Origin: a virus
IMG/VR virus record: IMGVR_UViG_3300027969_000311
Coordinates: 1 to 30,192 of that record
DNA length: 30,192 bases
Strand: one strand, 5' to 3'
Within the stretch, counting starts at the first letter, position 1. Each line of letters begins with the position of its first letter. The notes under the pieces were generated by a model. That model made no database searches, was not told the DNA's origin, and saw only the letters and a list, made by a program, of their open reading frames with translations. Of this stretch, positions 14,484-21,372 are shown in pieces. The position numbers and the translations under genes are program-made.

Positions 14484-16396
14484 TGGCACTCTCTATTGAA
14501 GAGGTTAATAAGATAGTCAGTAAGTTTGCCTATAAACATAAGGCATTCGATAATGATAAGTCGAGGTCTGCAATCAATCCTATATCAAAACGTAGGGTAG
14601 GAATGTATCAATATCCTGAATACTGGGATGGTTACAATTTCTCTGCTATGATGTATGATTCTATCTTACCTCATGCTCGTGCTGATGTATACCCTGAGCA
14701 TCTTCTATCTGTTAGAAGTCCTAACCAAACAGAAGCACAATATGAGTATATCAAAGCTAATTATAAGGCTACTACTCTTAATGTCTTTGAGGACTTTAAA
14801 GCAACTATATCACGTGCATTTGCAGACCAAAACTGGTCTATCAATGTAAGACCTGAAACAGATGAACGATTTGGTGAGGACACATTTAGTAAGTTCATTA
14901 ATGAAGAGATTGATAAATTTGGTAGTGTAGAGACATTTGTCAAGTCAATGCTACCAACATTAAAGTTAATTGACCCTAACGGAATCATAGCTATTGAACC
15001 TGAGGACTTCGATATAGAAGAACCAATGGTAGAAGGTGAGCAAGTATTAATGAGTAACAACCTTATTAAGCCTATGCCATCATACTATAACTGCAAACGT
15101 ATCGTAGGTCAAGAATATGGTAGATGGTATTTAGTGATTGATGAAGATAAGAGTTATGTAAAGGTAGGTAGCAAGGTTGAAGAAAGCGGTATCATACTTG
15201 AGTTGTTTGATGATATGTACATCTATCGTATAGAACAAGTAGGTAAAAAATCTGACTTAACATTTGGTGAGCCAGTTATATATTTTCAACATGACTTAGG
15301 TTATGTTCCTTGCAGAAAGTTGATGGGTACACCTTTGTTAGTCAATAATGAGTTAGTGTTTCAATCTCCATTCATTACTGCAGTTCCACTACTTGACCAA
15401 GTAGTATTAGATGAGTCATATCTTCAAATGTCTAAGGCTACTTCTGCATTTCCTTTCATGGTGGCATTAGGTGAAATTTGTGAGTTTGTAGATAGAGAGG
15501 GTAACCGATGTGATAATGGTCAAATCTTTGACCCAATAGGCGGTGGCTATCGTACTTGTGGAAGTTGTAGTGGTGCTGGTGTTAAGAGTCGTTTTTCACC
15601 TACTGGTATGTTGTTAGTAAAACCTAAAACATCAATGAGTGAAGGTGACTCAGGATTAAGTGGTGACTACATGAAGTTTGTTTCTCCACCAATGGACACA
15701 TTGACATTTCTAAGAAATGAGATTAATACTCAAATGGATAAGTCAAGGAGTGTACTTCATTTACCATCTTCTGATGCATCAGGTACAATAGGTGAGGCAT
15801 CAACTGCTACTGGTTCACTAAATAAAATGAGAGCCTTATATGCATTCGTTAAACCTATCTCTGACCAACTATTCGGTATGTATGAGTTCATTCTTAACAC
15901 TATTGGTTCAATGCGTTACGGGGAATACTTTGGGGGTGTTACTCTGGTATATCCTACTTCGTTTGATATCTCTACTCCAAGTGATTACCTTGCAGTTATA
16001 TCAGAGGGTATTGCGGCTGGTGTACCTCCAGCGGTGACTTATGCAAACGTATACAATTACATTAAAGCCATCAACTATACAGATGATGAAAGTGCTGCAA
16101 TGTATGAATTGATTATGTCAGCAGATGAACTTCTATTAATGGGTCAAGCAGACATTGTAGCAAGACTTGGATTAGGTACTATTGAGAAATGGCAAGATGT
16201 ACTACATCAATCTGCACCTCAACTAGTCATGGAGTTAATACGTAACTTTGTACCTAATGCTGACTATGAGAACTTCTTAGAGCAACCTATGCAAGAGCAG
16301 ATAATTCAACTAAGAGAAGCAGCGGTAAGTAAAGTTCGTGAGGTATTAGACCCTATCCAATTAGCACAACAAAATCTATTGAGTGGCATCGCTTAG
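14483..16396 (+). CDS. Portal protein (putative), with Cys4 insertion
   Basis: 637 residues from ATG 14483. It is directly followed by the minor head protein, scaffold and capsid genes, the classic portal place, and has the expected size. The N-terminal half is acidic, with a clip/wing-like pattern (LRSV-type repeats, EDFKATISRAFADQNWSI). The long central helix region is DTLTFLRNEINTQMDKS, followed by TATGSLNKMRALYAFVKPIS. This stem helix, which lines the DNA channel, is a portal trait. An unusual insertion at about 333-362 has C333, C343, C359 and C362 (EICEFVDREG, then GYRTCGSCSGAG), a rubredoxin- or zinc-ribbon-like site. The C-terminus is helical (VREVLDPIQLAQQN). Portal is inferred from order and layout; no diagnostic motif was checked by search. 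Confidence 0.75.
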   Translation: MALSIEEVNKIVSKFAYKHKAFDNDKSRSAINPISKRRVGMYQYPEYWDGYNFSAMMYDSILPHARADVYPEHLLSVRSPNQTEAQYEYIKANYKATTLNVFEDFKATISRAFADQNWSINVRPETDERFGEDTFSKFINEEIDKFGSVETFVKSMLPTLKLIDPNGIIAIEPEDFDIEEPMVEGEQVLMSNNLIKPMPSYYNCKRIVGQEYGRWYLVIDEDKSYVKVGSKVEESGIILELFDDMYIYRIEQVGKKSDLTFGEPVIYFQHDLGYVPCRKLMGTPLLVNNELVFQSPFITAVPLLDQVVLDESYLQMSKATSAFPFMVALGEICEFVDREGNRCDNGQIFDPIGGGYRTCGSCSGAGVKSRFSPTGMLLVKPKTSMSEGDSGLSGDYMKFVSPPMDTLTFLRNEINTQMDKSRSVLHLPSSDASGTIGEASTATGSLNKMRALYAFVKPISDQLFGMYEFILNTIGSMRYGEYFGGVTLVYPTSFDISTPSDYLAVISEGIAAGVPPAVTYANVYNYIKAINYTDDESAAMYELIMSADELLLMGQADIVARLGLGTIEKWQDVLHQSAPQLVMELIRNFVPNADYENFLEQPMQEQIIQLREAAVSKVREVLDPIQLAQQNLLSGIA

Positions 16397-17297
16397 AGAT
16401 ATAGTTAAGGAGAAAATAAAACTCTTTGATAGCACACCTGATAAGATGGCTACTGCTACCGATAAGGTGCAGTTAAAGATATGGAAAGAACTACTACCAA
16501 TTATCAATGACTTAGAGGTAAGTTCAACTGGTAATATAATACAGAGTGATAACAATGTTGCACGTATTGGAATCATAGCAGATAAGTTAAATGAGGTCTT
16601 AGCTGGTAAAGAATACCAAGCAGTTATTAAGACGTTTCTTAACTCAATTGATGAAGGTGTAGTATTGTCTAATGAGGTAGCTAAGAAGTTCGACCCAGCA
16701 TTTGAGCCTACTGCTGCACAAACTAAGCTACTTCAAATATCTAAGACCAATGCCATAGATACATTCATTGGAAGTGGATTGAAAAACAATGTAACACAAC
16801 CATTCTTAGAACAATTGGTAGTTAATATTTCTGCTCGTGCGCCATTAAGAGATACTATCAAAGCATTAGAAGGTACATTACTTGGAACTGATAAGGTAGA
16901 AGGTGTGCTATTAAGACATATAAAGACTAATGCTTTAACGGCTCAGGCGGTTGCAGATAGGTCTTATTCAGCAGCAGTTAATGAAACCATTGGAGCGGTA
17001 TACTTTGAATACTTAGGTGGTGAGATACCTACAACAAGACCATTTTGCCAACATCGTGAAGGTGAGGTATTCCATAAAGGTGAGATAGAACAATGGGGTA
17101 GAGGTATTAATTCAGGTGGCATTGATGACATTGAAGATGGTACATGGGCTGGTCGTATTGATGGAACAGATGCTAAGTCAATATTCACCTTTGTTGGTGG
17201 GTGGAATTGTAGGCATTACCTTGTGCCTATTGAATCTGATTTAGTAGACCCTACAGTAAAAGCAAGGGCAAAAGCAGAAGGTTTCAAACCAATATAA
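16383..17297 (+). CDS. Minor head / head-morphogenesis protein (Mu F-like)
   Basis: 304 residues from GTG 16383, overlapping the portal stop by 14 bases; the first ATG in frame is at 16446, but the helix from GTG (MASLRDIVKEKIKLF) looks real. The N-terminal 200 residues are helical. The C-terminal domain carries RPFCQHREGEVFHKGEIEQW (about 219-239) and a closing GGWNCRHYLVPI (about 271-283), the Cys/His-containing signature shared by phage minor head proteins of the SPP1 gp7 / Mu gpF type. Those proteins sit at the portal, guide head assembly and sometimes enter the cell with DNA. Gene order portal - minor head - scaffold - capsid agrees. Confidence 0.8.
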   Translation: MASLRDIVKEKIKLFDSTPDKMATATDKVQLKIWKELLPIINDLEVSSTGNIIQSDNNVARIGIIADKLNEVLAGKEYQAVIKTFLNSIDEGVVLSNEVAKKFDPAFEPTAAQTKLLQISKTNAIDTFIGSGLKNNVTQPFLEQLVVNISARAPLRDTIKALEGTLLGTDKVEGVLLRHIKTNALTAQAVADRSYSAAVNETIGAVYFEYLGGEIPTTRPFCQHREGEVFHKGEIEQWGRGINSGGIDDIEDGTWAGRIDGTDAKSIFTFVGGWNCRHYLVPIESDLVDPTVKARAKAEGFKPI

Positions 17298-17326
17298 CGT
17301 ATTCAAAAAATTATTATCTTTACCAA

Positions 17327-17557
17327 ATGAACGTAATAGTAACACCTGAAGGAGAAATTAAGAAAGTCTCTAATATGGTTGCTGAACTGCTAATACTTAA
17401 TGGTGGTCGCAAAATAGAATTAAAACCAATTGAACTAAATATAAACAACAATGAAGGAAGCAGAAGCATTGGAACTGGTGAAGTTCCTAAACCTAGAAAG
17501 CGCAGAATCAGTAGACGAAGCGAAGGAAAAATTTTCAGCACAATGGATAAAAAGTGA
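17327..17557 (+). CDS. Small protein overlapping scaffold start, 76 residues
   Basis: ATG 17327, product 76 residues. The first 40 residues (NVIVTPEGEIKKVSNMVAELLI, then NGGRKIE) look like a normal small phage protein of the 'G-E-x-x-x-V-S-x-x-x-A-x-x-L-I' type seen in head operons. From 17451 to 17557 the DNA also encodes the start of the scaffold-like protein in another frame. The tail of this product over that overlap is very basic (PKPRKRRISRRSEGK). A -7-like TATCTTTA at 17315-17322 lies only four bases before the ATG and has no -33 partner. The gene could end functionally in the overlap or be a dual-coded stretch. Moderate support for the N-terminal part. Confidence 0.5.
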   Translation: MNVIVTPEGEIKKVSNMVAELLILNGGRKIELKPIELNINNNEGSRSIGTGEVPKPRKRRISRRSEGKIFSTMDKK

Positions 17558-18266
17558 GGAACTATCTAGCAAGATAGGTCGTGTTACTGGTAGCATTACT
17601 AATGTTGCACGTAAAGCATTTGAGCCTTTTGGCATTGTACTAACAGAAGATGACTTTAAAGATAAGAAAGTAGAAGAGGTACTTAGAAGTGCATCAGAAC
17701 GTGCAAAAGAATCATTTGAGGCACAACGTGAAGAGTGGGAGAAAAGAGCATCAGGTAACGGCTCAGAGACCTTAATTAAGGAATGGGAATCTAAGTATAA
17801 GTCACTTGAGAAAAAACATAATGAAGTTGACTCTGCACGTCAAGATGTGATGAATCAATTTGAATCTTATAAGACTAAGGTCAAAGAAGATACTAAGGTT
17901 AGTTCAATCAATTCAATCTTTGAGAAAGAACTTACTGCTATCAAGATTGACCCATCTGTATCTGACATTACTCTACGTGGTTTCAAATCTGTTATAGCTG
18001 AGAAGTATGTCATAGACCTTGAAGATGATGGTAACGCAATTGTAAAAGATAAGAAGAGTGGTGAAAGGTTAAAGTCAACTGCTAAGGCTGGTTCATTCTT
18101 GGGTATCTCAGATGTGTTATTGAAAGAAGCAACTGATGCTGGTATAATTCAAAAGAATGTACATCAAGGTAAACCAATCAATCAAAAAGGAGCATACATA
18201 CCAGCACTTGAAACAACACAAAATAATAAAACAAAAAGTGTTAATCCACGTTTCTTAGGTATGTAA
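17451..18266 (+). CDS. Scaffold-like coiled-coil protein
   Basis: 271 residues from ATG 17451. Residues about 80-150 are a highly charged helix (SERAKESFEAQREEWEKRA, then WESKYKSLEKKHNEV and VMNQFESYKTKVKED), i.e. a coiled coil. A small mixed domain (residues about 150-215) is followed by a flexible, positively charged end (NKTKSVNPRFLGM). Gene order (after portal and minor head, before the capsid gene) and the coiled-coil/flexible design match phage head scaffolding proteins, which fill the prohead and leave or are cut before packaging. No protease gene is seen beside it. It overlaps the small gene at 17327 by 107 bases. The intergenic region following it holds a terminator. Confidence 0.7.
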   Translation: MKEAEALELVKFLNLESAESVDEAKEKFSAQWIKSEELSSKIGRVTGSITNVARKAFEPFGIVLTEDDFKDKKVEEVLRSASERAKESFEAQREEWEKRASGNGSETLIKEWESKYKSLEKKHNEVDSARQDVMNQFESYKTKVKEDTKVSSINSIFEKELTAIKIDPSVSDITLRGFKSVIAEKYVIDLEDDGNAIVKDKKSGERLKSTAKAGSFLGISDVLLKEATDAGIIQKNVHQGKPINQKGAYIPALETTQNNKTKSVNPRFLGM

Positions 18267-18272
18267 TTTTAT

Positions 18273-18280
18273 TATCTTTG
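18273..18280 (+). promoter_or_regulatory. Possible -7 element TATCTTTG
   Basis: Perfect TAnnTTTG match seven bases after the scaffold stop. There is no clear TTG 17-20 bases upstream, so promoter status is weak. Transcripts from here would run only about 70 bases into the terminator at 18331-18357. Confidence 0.35.
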
Positions 18281-18330
18281 AGTGTTCATAGTGGTTTACT
18301 TTTTATGCGAAGATTAGGTAAATTGGGGAA

Positions 18331-18357
18331 GGGTAGCAGAAATGTTACCCTTTTTTT
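18331..18357 (+). terminator. Intrinsic terminator after scaffold gene
   Basis: Stem GGGTAGCA (18331-18338) and TGTTACCC (18343-18350), 8 pairs with one G-T, closed by a GAAA loop and followed by seven Ts (18351-18357). It should stop transcripts of the portal-minor head-scaffold unit before the capsid gene, leaving capsid synthesis to its own promoter. Confidence 0.88.
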
Positions 18358-18469
18358 ATGTTTGTAACTTATTGATTATCAATCGAAAGTATTATCTTTT
18401 TAAAAAGGTATTGCAGTATCAAAAATAGATTGAGTTCGTTAAATGGCTTATTTGAGGCTTTAAAAACGA

Positions 18470-18504
18470 TTTGAGAAAAACAAATAATATTTAAAATATT
18501 TTTG
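18470..18504 (+). promoter_or_regulatory. Capsid gene promoter, AT-rich
   Basis: TATTTTTG at 18497-18504 fits TAnnTTTG. TTTG at 18470-18473 is 23 bases upstream, at the long end of the known spacing. The sequence TTTGTAAATT from the -7 onward is repeated at 1740 and 3901. Transcription would begin near 18510, giving a leader of about 110 bases. A weaker TAACTTTA (18600-18607) lies near the start codon. Confidence 0.55.
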
Positions 18505-18524
18505 TAAATTTACCACGCAAAAAG

Positions 18525-18592
18525 ACAAAGTAGTCAGTCGTGACTTTAACACGATACCAAAAAGTAGGTAAACATCTCAACCTTTAATGAGA
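18525..18592 (+). promoter_or_regulatory. Structured 5' leader of capsid gene
   Basis: Two small hairpins lie between the promoter and the start codon. The first has AAAGT near 18526-18530 pairing with ACTTT near 18542-18546 (or GTCA with TGAC, inner loop GTCG). The second is TCTCA (18575-18579) with TGAGA (18588-18592). They may stabilise the mRNA or help initiation in the absence of an SD. Short stems, so low confidence. Confidence 0.35.
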
Positions 18593-18621
18593 CAAAAACT
18601 AACTTTATAAATCGACTAACA

Positions 18622-19665
18622 ATGTCAATTTCTCGTATACTTTCCGAATGTCCAAACATTCAAGCACCACTTGGTCAACTCTTCATTGAAGTAGGTCAAC
18701 GTGAATCATTACCTTTTCTTGAGTATCTTAACTCACCTGAGAATGTAAAATTAATCCGTCAACAAGTTTCTGCTGGTGGTGGTAAATTAAGAACAGTTGA
18801 AGCACGATGGATTCAGCGTTTACCTGAAACAGAAGTTGTTGAAGGTGCTGACATCTCTAATTGTACTGCTACTAACATCTATGGTGACACTACAACAACT
18901 TACACCCTTGAGACTACAGATACTTACCAAGCATCTCAGTTAATCTCAGGAGCAGACATTGCTCGTCATTGCCAAGAAAATAGTGTGTACTTCTTAGAAT
19001 CAGTTATGCGCCTTATGGACGTGATTGATAGAAAAGTTGCTACTGCTGCTGCAAGTCAAACATTATCTGCTATTGGTTCTTGGGGTACTGATGCTACATC
19101 ATTCTTTCCAACAGATGGTGACTGCATCGAAGTATCTACCATTGCATCTACTGGTATCATCAATGAGTTTGCACTTGCTGACATTACACAAGCTACGCAA
19201 ATGGCTAACTACCCAGCAGCTCCAATTGCTTTCGGTGGTGCTGCAATGCAGCGTTACGCAAATGCAGTTAAGGCTGGTTGTTGCTCACAGAATGGTATTG
19301 ATTTACTTGCTATTTCTCAACAGAATGGTTTTGGATTTGCTTATGATGCTCGTATTGCATCTGCATTTGGTGACCAAACTCACGCATTAGTTACTACTGC
19401 TGGTGCTGTTCAATGGTTATCTTATAACCTTGCTGAATGGAATAGTGGATTAGTTCCAAGTCCTGGAATGGGTTACAATCGTACAATTGCTTTCACTCCA
19501 GCTGGTGTACCAGTTGACTTGACATTGAAAGATGATTGTGGTAACTTATCTGTTATCGTAACTGCTACTGGTAAGATTGTTACTTTACCAACTAACATCT
19601 ATGAGGCTGGAGATAAATTTGCTGGTGTGAACTATGTGAATTGTGTTTCTATCGTGAATGCTTAA
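18622..19665 (+). CDS. Probable major capsid protein
   Basis: 347 residues from ATG 18622. The gene stands alone between an upstream terminator plus private promoter and a strong downstream terminator, as expected for the most abundant virion protein. The sequence opens with a helix (SISRILSECPNIQAPLGQLFIEVGQ), then an E-loop-like acidic beta segment (TVEARWIQRLPETEVVEGADI). It continues with an Ala-rich central domain (RKVATAAASQTLSAIG, AAPIAFGGAAMQRYANAV) like HK97-fold shells, and ends with strands (NLSVIVTATGKIVTLP). Position after the scaffold supports capsid. Its codon use is smoother and more GC-rich than the genome average. No N-terminal pro-domain is obvious, so the scaffold probably acts separately. 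Confidence 0.85.
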   Translation: MSISRILSECPNIQAPLGQLFIEVGQRESLPFLEYLNSPENVKLIRQQVSAGGGKLRTVEARWIQRLPETEVVEGADISNCTATNIYGDTTTTYTLETTDTYQASQLISGADIARHCQENSVYFLESVMRLMDVIDRKVATAAASQTLSAIGSWGTDATSFFPTDGDCIEVSTIASTGIINEFALADITQATQMANYPAAPIAFGGAAMQRYANAVKAGCCSQNGIDLLAISQQNGFGFAYDARIASAFGDQTHALVTTAGAVQWLSYNLAEWNSGLVPSPGMGYNRTIAFTPAGVPVDLTLKDDCGNLSVIVTATGKIVTLPTNIYEAGDKFAGVNYVNCVSIVNA

Positions 19666-19690
19666 TCTTTATTGATTAACAATTTATTGA

Positions 19691-19722
19691 GGGGTGGGTA
19701 GTCAATTGCCCACCCTTTTTTT
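19691..19722 (+). terminator. Intrinsic terminator after capsid gene
   Basis: GGGTGGG (19692-19698) pairs with CCCACCC (19709-19715) around a ten-base loop, followed by seven Ts (19716-19722). It begins 26 bases after the capsid stop. The next promoter's -7 (TAACTTTG, 19724-19731) starts two bases after the T run, so termination and restart are adjacent. Confidence 0.92.
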
Positions 19723-19723
19723 A

Positions 19724-19731
19724 TAACTTTG
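19724..19731 (+). promoter_or_regulatory. -7 element TAACTTTG directly after terminator
   Basis: Perfect TAnnTTTG. A TTG at 19706-19708 lies 15 bases upstream, inside the terminator loop, slightly short of the usual spacing. Transcripts would begin near 19736, leaving a leader of under ten bases before ATG 19745. It would restart transcription of the connector-fibre-lysis genes. Confidence 0.45.
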
Positions 19732-19744
19732 AAAAAACTAAAAT

Positions 19745-20791
19745 ATGTGCTTTGAAAAACTACTAGGTTTGAAAGGCTGCTCAATGTCAGAACCTACTAC
19801 GGGTTTATATATAGATGACTTGGGCATTAACACTACTTTACTTGGTCAATTAATAACTGACCAATACAATACTGGTGTAGAATTGTTTGAAGGTAAAAGA
19901 GCCTTTGCTTGGAGAAAGTTAAGTAGTGATATTCTCACTCGTCTACAAGCTACAATGAAAGCAGATACTATCATTGAGAATAAAAGAATAGGTCAAGTAT
20001 TAACTAATGCATCTAACATAGACCTTGCATTAGGTGCTGGTAGATATGCTGGTATCAGAGTTAAGGTTGACCCTAACAATACATCATTCTTAAACTTCTA
20101 CCTAAGTCAATTGCAAATAGACATTTATACGATGGCTACACCAGTAGAAATATTGGTGTTCGATATGTCAACACTAAAGTTAGTTGATACGTTCAATTAT
20201 CAGAGTGAAGCAGTAGAAGAGTTTATTGGTAGAACATTCAAGGCAAAGAGACGTAAGTTAGATTTAGCATTTGTGTATGAATCATTGTGGGATACTACCA
20301 AAATGATTACTAAGAAAGGTGCTTGTACTGATTGTGGTGGTCGATTGAAAGAGGCTCATATATGCCCATTCGTAGATGCTATAGGTATTGAATTAACAAC
20401 TGATGGATTCAATGTGTTATCTTCTTTAAATAAGAAGTATACTCAAGGTATGTCATTTGTATATAATGTTAATTGTGATAGAGAAAGTTGGTTGTGTTCA
20501 ATTGGTGGGTTGATGGCAATGCCTTTAGCTTATGCAACGGCTGTAGAAATATTTAATTATGCTTTGACTATTTCACCAAATCAAAGAGTCAATACAGCGG
20601 TATCAATTAACAAGGGTAATAAGGTCTTTGCAACTTCGGATGCAACAGAGGGTATTGTAGCAGCACGTGATATAGCAGCAACAAGATACAATGAAGAGTT
20701 AGGTGCTATGTTGCAGAACATGAGATTACCTGATGATAGGCATTGTTTCGACTGCAATAAGAATTACAAATACGTAACTGCACTACCCTGA
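19745..20791 (+). CDS. Head-associated structural protein (connector/adaptor candidate), 348 residues
   Basis: ATG 19745, directly after the capsid terminator. The first 50 residues include a Cys-containing opening (MCFEKLLGLKGCSM). The middle is mixed, with LDLALGAGRYAGIRVKVDP and a CTDCGG pair, probably not a metal site. The late section MPLAYATAVEIFNYALTISPNQRVNTAVSINKG reads like an exposed helix and loop, followed by an Ala-rich helix (EGIVAARDIAATRYNEELGAML) and a Cys pair near the end (CFDCNKNY). Position between capsid and neck genes suggests a head completion or connector role; the family is not recognised. The next gene starts one base into its TGA (TGATG). Confidence 0.65.
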   Translation: MCFEKLLGLKGCSMSEPTTGLYIDDLGINTTLLGQLITDQYNTGVELFEGKRAFAWRKLSSDILTRLQATMKADTIIENKRIGQVLTNASNIDLALGAGRYAGIRVKVDPNNTSFLNFYLSQLQIDIYTMATPVEILVFDMSTLKLVDTFNYQSEAVEEFIGRTFKAKRRKLDLAFVYESLWDTTKMITKKGACTDCGGRLKEAHICPFVDAIGIELTTDGFNVLSSLNKKYTQGMSFVYNVNCDRESWLCSIGGLMAMPLAYATAVEIFNYALTISPNQRVNTAVSINKGNKVFATSDATEGIVAARDIAATRYNEELGAMLQNMRLPDDRHCFDCNKNYKYVTALP

Positions 20792-21372
20792 TGCCTACCA
20801 TTAAGGAAATGAACGCTAGGATGGATGCACTCAATAAAGAATGGGTGGTCAATTTTAAACCTTTATATCGTGCTGGTAACAATCTAAAGAGGGTTATGTT
20901 CAAACGTATATTTGGTAAAGGTAATAGCGGTGGATATAATACTGCAATGCAAGAACTACCAACTAAAGGTTATTCAACTAATCCAATATATGTTGACCCT
21001 AAGTCATTAAGGAATGCACCAGCATCATTCAAGTTTGGTAAACCTACAATTGATTCTAAGGGTAAAAAGAAAAAAGGCAAACCTATCAAATCGTTATATT
21101 TTCCTGAAGGTTATGCTCAACTAAAAACTAAGACATCAGCTACATTACCACTTCAATTAACTGGTAAGTTAGCTGGTTCATTCTTTGAATCAGAAGTAGT
21201 AAAGGATGGGTTAGTAGTTGAATTAACACTACCTGAATCTCAGTTAGGTAAATCAAAAGGACTTGAAAAAAAGTATGGTATTATCTTTCAACCTACTGAT
21301 ATGGAGCAAGAAGAGTTCTTATTACTACATGGTCAATATGTTGTTGATGCAATAAACGAAATGTTAAAATGA
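20791..21372 (+). CDS. Neck / virion morphogenesis protein (HK97 gp10-like)
   Basis: 193 residues from ATG 20791 (TGATG overlap). Two features point to the gp10-like family of head-tail joining proteins. One is the block LYFPEGYAQLKTKTSATLPLQLTGKLAGSF in the middle (about residues 106-135), with a Gly-rich, charged loop. The other is the closing KYGIIFQPTDMEQEEFLLLHGQYVVDAINEML, with the common H-G-Q-x-V-V-D segment. The basic N-terminal half (FKRIFGKGNSGG) may bind DNA or the portal. It would join or complete the head-tail interface, fitting its place between the connector and the neck-fibre protein. It overlaps the next ATG by four bases. Confidence 0.75.
   Translation: MPTIKEMNARMDALNKEWVVNFKPLYRAGNNLKRVMFKRIFGKGNSGGYNTAMQELPTKGYSTNPIYVDPKSLRNAPASFKFGKPTIDSKGKKKKGKPIKSLYFPEGYAQLKTKTSATLPLQLTGKLAGSFFESEVVKDGLVVELTLPESQLGKSKGLEKKYGIIFQPTDMEQEEFLLLHGQYVVDAINEMLK

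Larger units (their letters stand above)
18267..18621. other. 355-base regulatory gap upstream of the capsid gene
   Basis: No convincing gene fits here. It holds, in order: a -7-like TATCTTTG (18273-18280), an intrinsic terminator (18331-18357), an inverted repeat ATTGAT-T-ATCAAT (18371-18383), a copy of the early-promoter -33 element (GGTATTGCAG near 18407-18416) without a matching -7, an AT-rich promoter (18470-18504), and a leader with two small hairpins up to the capsid ATG. A 20-codon frame from ATG 18305 runs through the terminator and is not supported. Confidence 0.7.

Noticed and set aside
17315-17322. Promoter from TATCTTTA before ATG 17327
   Set aside because: The -7 match is imperfect, no -33 partner is visible, and transcription would begin at or after the start codon.
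18305-18367. 20-codon frame in the gap upstream of the capsid gene
   Set aside because: It runs straight through the terminator stem and T run; nothing supports translation.
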